DNA of 64,000 nt. Origin: Monosporascus cannonballus. Taxonomy: Eukaryota > Ascomycota > Sordariomycetes > Xylariales. The position numbers and the translations under genes were made by a program. Of the stretch, positions 39,792-52,151 are shown one piece after another. Each line of letters starts with the position of its first letter. Position 1 is the first letter of the stretch. The stretch covers positions 1-64,000 of the forward strand of contig QJNS01000711.1 of NCBI GenBank assembly GCA_004154925.1, written 5' to 3'. The notes under the pieces are model-generated. The model ran no database searches. It had not been told where the DNA came from and saw only the letters and a list, made by a program, of their open reading frames with translations.

Positions 39792-40574
39792 GTTCCTCTT
39801 GTTTCGCCTCCCCCTCCCTCGGCTTTTGATTTCCGTAATGCGAGAGTACGGAGTACGTCCCGGTTGGCTGGGAACGGTTTTGGTTGGTACGGTGGCCTGG
39901 CTGCCTGGCTGGGTATGGATACTTTCTGGGACACCGATGGGGTCTGGTGAGTGAAGTCGTGGCGCTTGTTTTGCCGGTTTGTTTACTTGTTTATATGGGT
40001 TTGTTTCCTGTTTCCTGCTTTTCTTTTCTTTTCTTGGGTCTGTTTTGCCTTCCTTTTTCACCCCTCCGAGAGGAGAAAGGAAAGGAAAGGAGGGGATGAA
40101 AAGGGGTCCAGGGTAGATGTTGAAAGACAAGTATATGGTCAGTTACGATCTTTCGTATTGGTCAGGAGGTAAGTAACGTATGGAACATGGTTCCCGGCTT
40201 GTATTCGGTTATGGCGATTTTGTTCCGCTAGTTGGCAAGTCGGCGTTTGAGTACGTATTTAAGTATTCTGTTTCGTGTTTTCAATAAGAACCAACCCAAA
40301 ACCTATTTTACTTCTCTGATCTTCCCTTCTCGTGGCCAGCATCTCTAATAGGAATTCTTCTCCAGGCTGCTCTGCGTACTCCTAGTTCATGTCGGGTCAT
40401 TGTCTATACGCCAGAAATCCGGGCAATGTCAGCTCGTTTTGAAGGTCTTTCTTCAAACGCAGGTGGTCTTTTGTCTACGGTATCTATGAACCATGATCAT
40501 GATCTCCCACAATTGCCCCTTTTCTCTTACCAATGGACAAGACGCATAGCTAGACGCCATATTATACATAAAAC
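39792..40574. other. Intergenic between convergent genes
   Basis: T-rich and G-rich tracts with no gene recognised. It ends at the stop codon of the HOM2 gene, whose 3' UTR must lie here. Confidence 0.5.
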
Positions 40575-41917
40575 TTAAATGTACCCCTTCAAAACAGCCG
40601 CTTCCGCATTTAAGATGGATGAGCCAGCAGCTCCGATAACAGCTGTTCCTCGTTAGTGACTCATTTCAATACCCTTGCCTTACAATAGCATGTTCGACTT
40701 ACTGTTGTGGCTCAACGCGACGAACTTGATATCAAAGATACCGCTCTCGTCCTCTCTGACACGGCCCACGCTGACCGTGTAACCCCTGCTCAACTCCCGG
40801 TCCAATCTGGGCTGGGGGCGGTCGGGCTCGTCGAAGACCTTGATGCTCGGCTGCGGCGCGCTGGGGCAGCCGAGCCTCTCCGCCTCGCTGGCGTAGTCCC
40901 GCATCGCGGCCTTGACGTCCTCGGCGCTCGGCGGCGGGCGGTTCTTGAAGCGCAGGGAGACGCAGGCCGTGTGGCCGTCGAGGACGGGGACGCGGTTGCA
41001 GGCGGCGCTGACGCGCAGGCCCTGCTGCTCGACGAAGGCGGTGCCGTCGGCGTTCACCGCGCCGAGGATCTTGCGGGCCTCGGTCTCGAGCTTGTCCTCC
41101 TCGCCCGAGATGAAGGGCACGATGTTGTCGAGCACGTCCATGCTGCTGACGCCCGGGTACCCGGCCCCCGACACGGCCTGCATGGTGACGACGCTGACGG
41201 CATCGACCTCGCCGAAGCGCGCCTGCAGCGCCGCGAAGGGGATCACGAGCCCGATCACCGCGCAGTTCGAGTTGCACACCAGGAACCCGCGCTCGAGGCC
41301 GTGGTGCCGCCGCTGGTGCGGGATCAGGTCCAGGTGCGGCAGGTTCACCGTCGGCACCACCAGCGGCACCAGCGGGTCCCGGCGGTAGTTCTTGGCGTTG
41401 GAGAAGACGGCGAGGTTGGCCTTGAGGAATTCCATCTCTGTTTCGAGGGGAGTGACGTCGTTAGGAAAGCAAGCAAAATCAGGGGGGTAAGGGGTAGGGA
41501 AAGGGGGAAAGGAGAAAGAGGTTCCCGTACCGATTTCACCGGCGACGTCCGAGTCCAGCCCGCTGAAGACGACGTCGCAGTCGGCGAACTCGCTCGCCTT
41601 GCACTCTCGCACGACAAGCTCTCCGACGGCGCCCATGGGCGCGGCCTGCTTCCAGCGCACGGCATCCTTGTACTTCTTGCCGGCAGACCGCGACGAGGCC
41701 CCGACGGCGTGGAGAACGAAGTGCGGGTGCTGGGCCAGCAGCAGGATGAAGCGCTGGCCGACCGAGCCCGTGCAGCCTAGCACACCTGAAGCGCTCGCCG
41801 GTTTTGTTAGCTATCTATTCTTGCACCTCCGCTGGTGGTTCGATGCCGACGACGGAACCAGAGGTAGAGAGAGAGTGTGTGTTTACCGCACTTCTTGGTC
41901 GGGAATTGGGAAGACAT
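40575..41917 (-). CDS. HOM2: Aspartate-semialdehyde dehydrogenase
   Basis: Four exons, complement(40575..40642, 40703..41437, 41531..41785, 41887..41917), encode 362 aa, normal for fungal enzymes. The first exon is only 31 bp ([10 protein letters not shown]). It joins to [13 protein letters not shown], the NADP-binding glycine loop. The last exon supplies [20 protein letters not shown]. Catalytic Cys154 lies in [10 protein letters not shown], with [15 protein letters not shown] and the HTACVSLRF histidine region following. It reduces aspartyl phosphate to aspartate semialdehyde, the branch point to threonine, methionine and (in fungi) not lysine. A CPC1/GCN4 core TGAGTCA lies 121 bp upstream of the ATG. 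The long antisense frame (40,707-41,780) is a GC3 shadow. Confidence 0.96.
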
Positions 41918-43048
41918 CGTCGCTGATAAGCCAATTGGCAAGTTAAACTGGGGGAGCTGCTTCCGGCAGGTTGACTTGATGTCTGATATGCGGGAGGAAA
42001 CTCCTCGTAAGTTTCCGATGATGCTCTACTTAGCAGTTGAGTCACGTCTCTTATGAAAGGGCATTTCTCCGAGCTAATGGATTTGCCCCCCGCCCCACCC
42101 TGCTGGGAGCTGGCCAAAATTTGCCCCGCCATTAGTGCCCCGCGATCCGTCATCGGAGACTGGGGTACCCCCTACTAGGTACTACCGTAGCACAGTCTGG
42201 TGGGTCTCGGCAAAGCTTCAGATCTGCAGGGGTTTGATTTGCGGCCTGCGACAGCTAGACCCCCGAAGAGCCATATAGGTTATTAACAACACATCTAAGT
42301 TATTATGTGAACACTTTAAATAAACTTCTTGACATAATGCACACGAAATATACTCTATGCTTTCAGCAGTAAACTGGCTCTGGCTTCTTCGGACCTGGTT
42401 AACGTCTCGTTTGTCTTCATTCCAGAATAGCTTTTGCATAGTGATTTACAGTACGGGAAAAGAGCGGGAAGTTGCATTTATCGAATTGTTCTCTACTAAC
42501 CAAAATTGCTATAATACCATCTTGACGAATCGAACAAGTTGGCGTCTACGTGACCTCCTGTTATTAAACGCACTATGTGAGGGCTTTGGGAGCCTTTTGC
42601 ACATGGTGAGCACTCCTGATCCATACCTATGTATAACCGAATGGCAACAGGGCTGTTTTGTCAACATACAATAGCTACACAGCTCGAATACACGGATAGT
42701 GCTCGTCGAACAGCTGGAAATCGCCCCTGGGGGTTGAAAGGCGTTTAGCTACCTCAATTCAAACAAGTATTGCTGAATAGGTGATGTCGAATCGTTGACA
42801 AAGGCCTCATAGACCGGCTAGATTGACCGAAACCTCACACCATCTTCGACTCGTCTGTTCGGTTTTCACCGGTAGAACTCCTTGAAGTCCAAATACCACC
42901 GCCTCACCAAAATCATAATTAGACAATCTTTCTTCTAATTACGCTTTATATTGCCATCGAAACCTTCCTTCCTATAGCACAACGGGAGCCAGGCGCATGT
43001 ATCTAAACGCCCACACCATATCTTATAGCATGACAGCTAGCTATACAT
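41918..43048. other. Intergenic, HOM2 promoter and downstream of MFS gene
   Basis: It contains the CPC1-type site and an ACTAGGTACTACC motif near 42,174 of the kind repeated elsewhere in this window. No gene recognised; the 105-codon frame 42,357-42,674 has no motif. Confidence 0.5.
42038..42044. promoter_or_regulatory. CPC1/GCN4-type site TGAGTCA
   Basis: A perfect TGASTCA core 121 bp upstream of the HOM2 start codon, where general amino-acid control (CPC1/GCN4) sites are expected in biosynthetic promoters. Another TGACTCA lies inside HOM2 intron 3 (40,657-40,663). Confidence 0.55.
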
Positions 43049-44477
43049 CTACAGCTCCTTCTTCTCCGAAGCAGGCTTCCTCTTCAGAGACCCGGGCGGC
43101 GACTTGAGGCCGGCGAACACCAGCAACGACACGACAGCCATGCCCAGCGCGCCCATGTTGTAGGCGACCTCCCTGCCGGCCCACCAATACACGCTGGTGA
43201 ACAGGACGGGCCCAAGTCCCCTGCCGAGCTGGCCGTAGCTGCGCAGGACGCCCAGCTTCCCGCCGCGCTCGCCCTCGGCCGCCTCGAAGCTGCTGAGCGT
43301 GTTGAGGCCGCTCACGACGGTGGCCGAAGTGGTTGCGAGGCAGGTCGCGGCCGCATAGAGCGAGCCGACCGTCGTGAGGCGCCCGAGCAGCACGAAGGCG
43401 AGGAGGCAGGCCGCGACGCCGACCCGCACCGTGAGGAGCGGCGGCAGGCGCCGCGTCACCCCGCCCTGGAGGATGGACGCGACGAGGCCGACGAAGCCGA
43501 GCAGGCGCCCGTTCTTGGCCGAGCCGTACTGGAACAGGTCGTAGGTCATGAAGGGGAGGGAGAACTCCATGCCGGAGAAGAAGAGGAGGAAGGTGAAATG
43601 GACCAGGTTCAGCAGGAAGTGCGAGTTGGTTCGCCGTACAGGCGCTGGTCCCGCAGTCTTCTTCTTCGCGTCCGCTTTGGCGGCGGTCCTGCTCGGCAGG
43701 GTCTCCGGCAGAAAGAAATACAGGTAGACCGTCTCGGTGACGATCAGGAACAGAGACACCCCGGCGGCCGTGGCGAAGGGGTTGGCTGCCACCGTCGCGA
43801 TGGAGCTAAGGTAGGCGCCGAGAGCCGGTCCGAAGGTGAAGGCGATGGAGAAGCACGCGCCGATCAGAGCCATGGTGCTCCCGCGGCTGCTCTCATCTGA
43901 TATGTCCGTCGCGATGGCCGTGGCCAGCTGGACATTGCCCTCCGAGAGGCCGCCCACGACGCGCGACGCCAGGAAGGTCCGGAAGTCCACCGCCACCACC
44001 CAAAGGAGGACCGAGACGATGTTTCCGGCCATGCTGGCGAGCAGCGCCGTTCGCCTGCCATAGCTGTCGGACAAGTGACCGATCACTGGAGACGCAATGG
44101 CTTGAAGTAGGGAGAAGAGGCTCCCCAGTGCGCCGCCCAGCAGCACGATGTCATATCTCGAGTCGATCGGTTTCGCAAACGCGGACTTATAGGCGTTGAG
44201 GCCGCCTAGGACGCGAGATAGGAGCGTGGACTGCGCCTCGGAGCCGGCCTCGCTGTTGCGGTAGAACTCGAGGAGATTGGGAAAGAGCGGGAGGATGAAG
44301 GTAAACGAAACCTGTCAGGTCAGTTGCGTCTGGTTAGTTCCGTGCTGGCGTTATCGACAGCGGAAGCTGCAAATGACAACGATGACGACGACGACGACGA
44401 CGTACCAGGTCGAGAAGTAGCGACACAAAGATGACCCTGAGTACCCCTTTTCGGGTGCTCGTTTCTACAGCGACCAT
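43049..44477 (-). CDS. MFS transporter, TetA/MFSD10-like
   Basis: Two exons, complement(43049..44311, 44406..44477), encode 444 aa. The first exon (MVAVETSTRK, then VIFVSLLLDL) is half of TM1, and the exon join restores LDLVSFTFILPLFPNLL. The antiporter signature GHLSDSYGRRTALL lies between TM2 and TM3, with further helices following (GNIVSVLLWVVAV, LIGACFSIAFTFGPALGAYL). About 12 membrane segments are split by a charged loop (KADAKKKT). The family (human MFSD10/Tetran, bacterial TetA) comprises proton-coupled organic-ion exporters, and the substrate here is unknown. The 94-bp intron carries an (ACG)n run. The C-terminus is Lys-rich (KRKPASEKKEL). Confidence 0.88.
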
Positions 44478-45509
44478 CTCGACACGGTGGTATCTCCTGA
44501 TGTTGCAGGTGGCCCAGCCAGCTGAAGTACAAAGGGATTGAAAAGTCTATACAAGAAGAGTCTTAAGCAGTGCAATCAGAGACATAGACAGGCTATTCCA
44601 TGGGAGTATGAAGTAAAAAAAAGAGCGAGTCGACCGAGTAGCAGAATGAACACGAAGGGATAATGACCTCAGCCAACTTACTCCTTGCAACGTGCGATCC
44701 AGTTGCCTTATTAATGGGCTAACGACGTCAAGTTCCCGACAGGCTAAAGTAGGTACCTAGGTAGTACATACGCTGTATCCGCTTGAAGGCCACAGGGAGT
44801 TAGTCATAACAATTTTTTAGCGGGCCAATTAGCCTAGAATAGAAACGTAGGCCCATTAAAGCTCTACAAAGTTGTGTTACTTTACAGGAACGCGGGTGCG
44901 AAGGTGCTTTAAGTGTTAACGTTAACGATGGTGTTGCGAATCGGTAGCTAGCCCGATGGATAACGTTTTCGTTGCTTGGAGTGTGATGCGTAGCGATTTG
45001 TAATAATGATCGGCGTTGGTACTTGTATCATAGTGCAGAATAGGTGTGACTCAAGGTAGCTTTTCTTTTGGAAGATGATTGGGTTAGCTGGGCGAATAAA
45101 AAAAACATCATTGAGTAGCTAGCGAAAAATTGTTGAGACTAACTCCTTGTGGCCTTCAGGCGGATATAGGTACCGAACGGCCCGCTGGCATTGGCTCTAA
45201 AACGGAAAATACGACCCTGCTACAACACAAGCAAGACGATGTTGATTGGACAATTCGTAGGTGCATGCGTCCACTGGTAAAGGCACGAAATGCATACCAG
45301 TAGTGCTTCGTACTTCGTATTTACTCGTTTATTCGTTCAACTCACAAGCATTCAATCTACGAAGTATCTTATACTAAGTACTGTGAAGGGTGCATCGTCA
45401 AGGATTATATGCATCATTCCTTTTATTCAAAAAGCCTGGCTACTCTAGTCTGCGCGGATTACGTGATACTATCTGTTGCTGCCCCTCGATATACTAGGCT
45501 AACTAATAC
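44478..45509. other. Intergenic
   Basis: Promoter of the MFS gene and 3' side of the peptidase gene. It carries AGTAGGTACCTAGGTAGTAC at about 44,750. No gene recognised. Confidence 0.5.
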
Positions 45510-47334
45510 TCAGTACCTCGGAGGATTGTGCAGCCACCGGGGCCGGGTAGCAGCGGTCTTGTTCCCGCAACACTTGTACTCCTCGACCCAGGCGACGACG
45601 GCCTCGGCGAGGGCGGCCTGGGCGGCCTGCACGGCGCGGGGCGGGAAGTCGGGCGTAGTCTCGTTCGGAAAGACGCCGTTTTCGTCCCAGTGGTGGACCG
45701 CCTCGGGGATGAGGATGAAGGGCTCGCTGATGGTGCTCTCGCGGTCCGGCTGGCCGAGCGCATGGGGCGTCGCCGCGCGCCAGGGGTCCCACTCACCGTC
45801 GACGATTGCGAGCCGCGGATAGCTGATGCCGAACCCGCCGTACTTGTTAATGGCCTCCACGTCCGCCGGCTCCGTGATGCCGAAGGCCTCCCGGCAGATC
45901 ACTGACGAGTACTCCAGGTCCACCGTCCGCGACACCACGCCCAGCTCGCCCTCCGGGACGCCGCTCCCCGTCTGGAGGTAACCCCACCTGGTATCTTGAG
46001 TCAGCTTATGTGCATACGGACGGGTTATCATGGTGGCGGAACGGCTTGTGGAGATGAAGACTTACTGCGTGCAGACTTGGTACGGCCATGAGCGCCACGC
46101 ATCGAGGGCGCTGCTCTGCGCGTAGAACGTTGCGTTCTGCGTGCTAAAGCATTCCTCGTGGCTGTCGGCGCAGTTCGCGAGCACGCCCCGACCCACCTCG
46201 CCGATGTAGTTCAGCATCCGGTTGGTAAGTGTGTCAAGCTCGTCCTCGTATCCCCCGACCGTGAGGAGTTCCCGCGCAGCCTCCCTCCTGGATTCCGTGC
46301 TAGGGTGGACAACCGTGTCGTTGGAGATCACGTCGCAGTACTCGAAGAAGCTGGTCGAGCCGACCTCCGGGTCCCAGTTGTAGCTCTGCAGGTCGTAGAT
46401 GCCGCCGATGATCGAGCTGGCGAAGTCCGGGTCAGAGAGGCCAGTCCAGAAGCCGAAAGCCTGCTTGAGCTTCGCGGGCCACTCGGTCCCCTTCTTGCCG
46501 ATGAGGATGTTGTCGACGACGTGGGTCAGCTTCTTGGCCGTCTCGATGCACTCCGGCGGCCCGAAGACCATTGCCGCCTCGAAGTACTGCCAGTAGTCCC
46601 AGATGGCCTGCGTGACGCCCGAGGACGAGATGGCGCCCCAGAAGACGTCCGGGTAGAGCTTGCGCAGGAACGCCACGAACGCACCGGCATACGAGCCGCC
46701 GTACGCGATCCAGGCAGTACTGTTGGACGAGAGGTCCAGGTGTTCCAGACCCGGGAAGACGATATGCCTCGCGAAATAAGCGGAGTCCGCCAAGGCCTGG
46801 TCGGTCGTCAAGAAGCGCATGTTCTCGGTGCTCGTGTCCTTAACCGGCCAACTATCCCCGTAATAGCGATGCTCGAGTATGACGCCGAGGCCGTTGGTGG
46901 CTTTCGCGAGTTGGTAGACGATCCCCTTCTCAAGAAACGGGAGACGCCCCTCCCCATCCGTCTCCCCCGCCCCCAGCACGATCACTGGACCCCCCTCTTC
47001 GTAGTACTGCGCGTCGAACCAGTACCGCAACTCAAAGAAGTCGTCCGAGTGCGGCTCGTACATCGAATCATTGTGGAAGTGGTCGACGGGGACCGAGAGG
47101 GTGTACGCCGGATATGCGGCTGCGGCGTCGACAGCCGCAGTCGATTCACCCGAGCTCCCGCTAGATAGCTTTGACTTTACGTTCGGTGTTAGCTTTAAGC
47201 GGCTACTAGGATAGTCCAGAGATGTCACTTACCTGCTTGCGAAGCTCACTTATGGGGAGCGGTAAGCCCCGGAGGGCGTGTGCCACTGCGGGCAACAGCC
47301 CGAGCAAGCCCACGGTTAAGCCGTATCCAGCCAT
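45510..47334 (-). CDS. Secreted serine peptidase, family S28
   Basis: Three exons, complement(45510..45987, 46066..47174, 47233..47334), encode 562 aa. Exon 1 is a signal peptide (MAGYGLTVGLLGLLPAVAHA) with a short pro-segment. For intron 1 I chose the acceptor at 47,175 because a CTAAC branch site lies just upstream; a 40-bp alternative ending at 47,193 would add six residues. The S28 triad is visible: Ser195 in YGGSYAGAF, Asp in VDGEWDPW and His in EAVHHWDENG. EHRYYGDS and FLTTDQALAD are also typical. Relatives (human PRCP/DPP7, Aspergillus AfuS28/AN-PEP) cleave after proline, often at acidic pH, in secreted protein digestion. Several N-glycosylation sites (NST, NDT, NAT) fit secretion. Confidence 0.92.
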
Positions 47335-49198
47335 CTCGAGTGTTCAGCGTACAGCACACCCTGCCCTGAATTGAGCTCCGACAATTACAATCGTTGCCCG
47401 TGAACGGATCTGGATACATCCAATCTTCCAATGGAAGGGCGGGGGCTGGGCCGTTTTTAAATCCCACGGGATAGACTTATCACAGTGAATAACCACACCA
47501 GGAATCACAGGACCCTGCTTGCCGTGGCATCCGCCCACCATCTCCCAGCTTCTCGATGTAGACTGACGCCCGATGCCTGTTCTCCGTATCTCATTGGAGG
47601 CGTGGCCGCATAGGAGATTTCTTGCTATCGTATCGCCATGGATCGGACCCTGGTACTTGCCTAACTCGGAAGGTCGATAACTGCCGATCGCTTCCCGAAT
47701 CCTTCCCGACCTTGGGCAATGGGCCATTGACCAGAATCCTCCCCCGCAACGCGTTATCCACATCGAACATGCTGTGCCCAGCGGCGTCCAAGCCACGAAA
47801 GCTTACCTTCGGCCGTGCGCCGTATATTAATTGCTTGTTTTCTAGTCCAAGAGTGGAGAACACGTGAGAGGGGCCCTTTATCCGTTGCGACGACAACCTC
47901 GTCACCGCCTCGAACGGCGGCGTTCAATGAATCGCATGGGAGACGCATTACTACTCTTTTCGAGGGATGGCAAAATGTCTGTTGACGAAGACTGCTGGCT
48001 CTTCTTTCTAAACCGCAAGCCCCTCTGCCCTGACTGTAGATGGAGAGTCGCAATTGCTATCTATGTTGGGGATTACAAGGTCTCGATATACATAGACTCG
48101 ATCCGTTACGCTACTGTGGGCATGTCGGTTGAGCATATCGGTTACGTGGACGATTTTATATCGTCTATAACCTCAAGGCCTACGCTGAGCATTCAGACGC
48201 TAGCTCCAACTATCAGAGAAGGAGCGTAATTGATGAACGTTCAAGCCGAGAGCCAGAAGTTTGTTGACATGATGCCGATGAAAGAACCGAACAGAGACAG
48301 ATGAGGGGCATGCCTGTAATAATCAGTCCTGCCCTGGGCCCTTGAAGCTGATTCTCAACCCTTCCCCTTTAAGATATGATTTTGAAGCTCTCCCCAAGCA
48401 AGATTGGGTCGATTTTCTTGTGTCGTCTTCAGCGGCTTATACGAAGTTCTTGCGGCTTTGACGGTATTGCCCAGATGCTGTAGCGACACCAACCGAGTAT
48501 TCTGCGTGCGCCGTTGGGTTGCGATCAGAATTCTGGGATGCGTATACCCCAGTATTTCAAGTATATAGGTATTGCTTTTATATACTCTATGCTATCGACG
48601 CTGGCTAGACTACTTATTACTTCTTGTTCCTAATGGCATATAAATGGCAAGAGGCATATCTAGTATCGAGTTGACTAGGAGAGCTGGGTCAGCGGAAATA
48701 TCGCAAGGATCTATCGAAGCGACCTGGTGGGCTACAGTTAAGATAGAAGCAACTGCTCGACAGAACATGCTATGTTTGCAGCAGGGGATATTAACGTTAA
48801 AGCGATTGATGGAACTTTCCTACACGCTCACATAGCGCCTGCTAATCAAAGTCCGGATTCTGTTATAATGTGATGAGCTTTAAGCCATCGACGGCCATTC
48901 CTGTATCCATTCATTCGGACTTGTATCATTAATATTTCACCAGGCATCCGCTTGCCTGGTCACGGGCTATGATTCATGATGTTTTAGGGTGGGCAAAAGC
49001 TCTCGTCGACCTGGACCATACATCGGCCGGCCTCTCAGAACCATAAGTCTGGTTTATTGATGTAGGCCATATCACACGACTTGGTTTTCACGCCGCGGTT
49101 TCCACAGGGCCTCTTCATCCCTTGTGGTGTCCCTCAACGCCATAACGGCTCGGGTTCTTACGGCGCAGTCAAGGCAGTCTACCGCGCCTCGAAGTTCC
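47335..49198. other. Intergenic, no gene recognised
   Basis: 1.9 kb containing several short overlapping frames on both strands (for example 47,344-47,796 minus and 47,864-48,229 plus) without motifs or codon bias. No RNA gene recognised. Confidence 0.5.
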
Positions 49199-50668
49199 TC
49201 AGCCGGACTTGTTCCGCGCGGCTACGGACTGGATGTGTTTATCATGCAGGCCCCTGACCGCCGGTATGATCAGGCTCTCGATCTCGATCTCGGGCTCGCC
49301 CTCGGGCAGGCTGGCGGGGTCCATGGGCTTGTCGTCGCCCGGCAGGCTCCCGCCGTCTCCCGCGTCCGTCTCCGCCCTCGCCTCCCCGCCGTCGCCGTCC
49401 CTCTCGGCGGCGCCGACCATCCCCTCGACGCCGGTCTGCGTCCTCTTGCGGCGGGCGCTGGGCACGCGGATCCAGCGGTCGCGCTCGCCGGGGGACACGA
49501 AGACGACCTCCCACTTGCGCGTGGTCAGCAGGTTGCCGACGACGAGGTGGTGCTGGTAGCGGTCGAGCGAGTAGCGGGCCTTGTGCACGAGGATGCCCGG
49601 GTCCGTCTCGAGCTTGAACGACACGATCATGCCCTCGGGCGCCCAGCCGTCGACGAGGTTCTTGAGGAACTTGGGCACCGGGTCCAGGTCGATGATGAGC
49701 CGCTTGCTCCGCGGCACCGCCGGCGACGAGTCGAAGTTGTCGAAGGCCTCCTCCTCCTCCTCCGCCTCGTCTTCCGCGGCGGCGCGCTGCTCCTGCGTGG
49801 CGGTCGTCGGGCCCTGCTGCTGCTGCTGCTTCTTCTTCCCCAGCGAGTCGGTCGCGTCGGTGCTCTGGATCTTGTGCTCGGCCATGCGGTCGGGCGGCAC
49901 GAAGAAGTCGCTGACGGCGGCGGCGAGGTACAGCAGGCCGTTGGGGCCGAGGGGCCGCATGAGCTGGGCGACGGCGCGCAGCTCGTGCAGGTAATCGGTG
50001 ATGGTGACGAAGGGCAGCATCAGCAGCATGTTGCGCTGCTTGGCGGCGTTGTACTTGCGCAGCACGCGCAGCATCTTGGCCTGGTGGGCCGGGTTGGCCA
50101 CGACGCGGCTCTGGGCGCCCCCCCCCTCCTCCCCCTCCTCGGAGGGGGCCTCGCGCAGGAAGTCCAGGAAGCAGTCGGTGCTGTGGCTGTAGTGCCGGCT
50201 GTACGGCAGCAGGCTGAACTGCCGGTGCAGGAAGATGACGGCGTACCCGGACTCCAGGAAGTACTCGGCCGACGTGGCGCCGCGCGTGCCGGCGCTGAAG
50301 TTGTCGATGAACCGCACCGTGTTCTTCTCGAGCGGCACCGTCGTCCCGCCCGACGTTACCAGCACCACCCGCCGGTTCTCCGCCGCATGCTGCTGGATGA
50401 AGGCCTCGGCGGCCGCGATGTGCTGGCGCAGCGCCTTGGGCGGCGGGTTTGAGCTAAAGTAGGCGTTCTCTTCCGTTAAGAGCTCAGATGACGTCCTGGC
50501 AGTAGCCTGACTGGACATGGTGGCTTCGGACAGGACTGATGATACGGATGATGCCCGTGATGAGGAACGGGAAGGTGTGAGATTGAACGAGAGACTAAGT
50601 GACGGGGACGCCGACTTGCTCCCGTCGGACGAATTCAATTCTTGATTTGGTGAGACCTGTGATGCCAT
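49199..50668 (-). CDS. CAB2: Phosphopantothenate-cysteine ligase
   Basis: A single exon of 489 aa. The PPCS fold shows the nucleotide/phosphopantothenate segment [43 protein letters not shown], and the later [19 protein letters not shown] and VVGNLLTTR. It joins cysteine to 4'-phosphopantothenate in coenzyme A synthesis in the cytosol; eukaryotic enzymes use ATP. Compared with the yeast protein it has a Ser-rich N-terminal extension of about 50 residues; a second ATG ([10 protein letters not shown]) could be the true start. It also has an inserted poly-Gln/acidic loop ([18 protein letters not shown]) between [10 protein letters not shown] and [10 protein letters not shown], and a charged insertion near the C-terminus. 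The antisense 442-codon frame is a composition shadow. Confidence 0.93.
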   Translation of the reverse strand: MASQVSPNQELNSSDGSKSASPSLSLSFNLTPSRSSSRASSVSSVLSEATMSSQATARTSSELLTEENAYFSSNPPPKALRQHIAAAEAFIQQHAAENRRVVLVTSGGTTVPLEKNTVRFIDNFSAGTRGATSAEYFLESGYAVIFLHRQFSLLPYSRHYSHSTDCFLDFLREAPSEEGEEGGGAQSRVVANPAHQAKMLRVLRKYNAAKQRNMLLMLPFVTITDYLHELRAVAQLMRPLGPNGLLYLAAAVSDFFVPPDRMAEHKIQSTDATDSLGKKKQQQQQGPTTATQEQRAAAEDEAEEEEEAFDNFDSSPAVPRSKRLIIDLDPVPKFLKNLVDGWAPEGMIVSFKLETDPGILVHKARYSLDRYQHHLVVGNLLTTRKWEVVFVSPGERDRWIRVPSARRKRTQTGVEGMVGAAERDGDGGEARAETDAGDGGSLPGDDKPMDPASLPEGEPEIEIESLIIPAVRGLHDKHIQSVAARNKSG

Positions 50669-52151
50669 CGTGTCAGTAAGGAGCAGGATTCGGGTGATGA
50701 GGTAATATCAAGATGGATGGTTCATGGCGGGCGGAGGTGATGGGCCTCTATTATATCGCTCATAGCCAGGGATGCCGGCGGGTGGATAACATTGGACGTC
50801 GGGTGTGCTATGCACGGCCTCGCGCCTCCTTCTGGGATTGCCATAAGCATCCACGGTATAGTCGGCCCCCAGAGTCTTGAAGCCTCGGCTACGGCAACGG
50901 CCCCCGCGCCTTCAACGCCGCCGGCCTAATCTCCCCAACTCTGGGGTCGACTACTTTCGAGACGACATATCGTATAAACCCGGACAAATTGGTACTTACT
51001 GCCTTAACAGTCGGGCTAGGTACTTCGTGATATATGCCGCAATACTCAATGTCCCTCTTTCCCTTGCAGTTATTCTGGCTTGTTGGGTGAGTCTCACGTC
51101 TTTCGATTTTTGGGATTGGTCTGATAATCCTGGTTGCCATTCCGCCGATAAGCCGGAGTAACAATAGTGGAGACTTGGGTCGTACTTCAGAACTACGGGG
51201 AGATTCGGCCAGATTGTTTCGGCCTCCGTTATACTAGGTCCAAGCCACCACATATAAATACAGTACCTACCATATAGTAGAGAGAACATGGGTACCTTGG
51301 CAGTCTAGACGGCAAATTACCCTGCAAGTTTCAAGGTTCTTTTAATGGCTTCTTGGTTTCTTTTCTTAACGAACAAAGCTCTTCAGACTGCCTGTTCTCT
51401 AATTAGGTAGTATATCGTAAACCTAGTACTATGGCCTGATTCTGACGGAGGCCGAAACTTTGGCCCGAGCCCATCGTTCACAGTAATAACTAACTACCTA
51501 GCGTAATCGGGTGAGCGGAGTTGGGACCCACGTGCTCGGGATTGCCCCATTTGGAACGTTTGGCAGGCCTAACTAACGGAAGATTACCGCATACATCAAC
51601 CTAGATGCTTGTTCACGGATGGGATGGGTATTTCTCCTTGGCTACCGTTGCTTCATCTCTCCCAGGATTCTTGCGCTGTTCCGAGTATAAAAGCACAGAG
51701 ATTCATGTGTACATGGTTGAAAAAGACACTAACCCATCCCCGACCGAGGCATTGGATAAATTTGCGACTGCATGAAGAGGCTCCATTATGGGGCTTAAAG
51801 ATGGTGCACTGCGCATTCGACTTCCAACTCAGTAGCATAGACAGCTGAAGGAAAAGACGAAAAGCAAAGGTAACTAACTACATGTACGTTCCAAGAGTCG
51901 TTTGATATCATAAGTTACCTATGTAGCCAGCCCTCCCTTTTCATACCGGGGTTTCGCACCGAACTCAGGTGTAAGGACACGCCCAGCGCATGATTTTATA
52001 TAGTTCCCGGTAAGGACCGGCTTGACGTTATGCTCCTCATTTCCATGCCGGAGACCCTCACTCAGAATGCCATCGATATGTACTCATGAACGGAAAAAAG
52101 CAGCCAAATGAGACGCTGTCCTAAACACCATATCCGACCAGATCAAACTCG
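50669..52151. other. Intergenic
   Basis: CAB2 promoter and 3' side of the GPI-protein gene. Short frames only (for example 50,877-51,161 on both strands), none convincing. Several TAGGTA/TACCTA motifs (51,266; 51,403; 51,497). Confidence 0.5.

Noticed and set aside
40707..41780. 357-codon plus-strand open frame
   Set aside because: Antisense of HOM2 running through its introns; no motif, shadow of biased codon use.
46158..47168. 336-codon plus-strand open frame
   Set aside because: Antisense of the S28 peptidase gene; no family resemblance.
49124..50452. 442-codon plus-strand open frame rich in Leu/Arg/Val
   Set aside because: Antisense of the phosphopantothenate-cysteine ligase gene; low-complexity composition typical of GC3 shadows.
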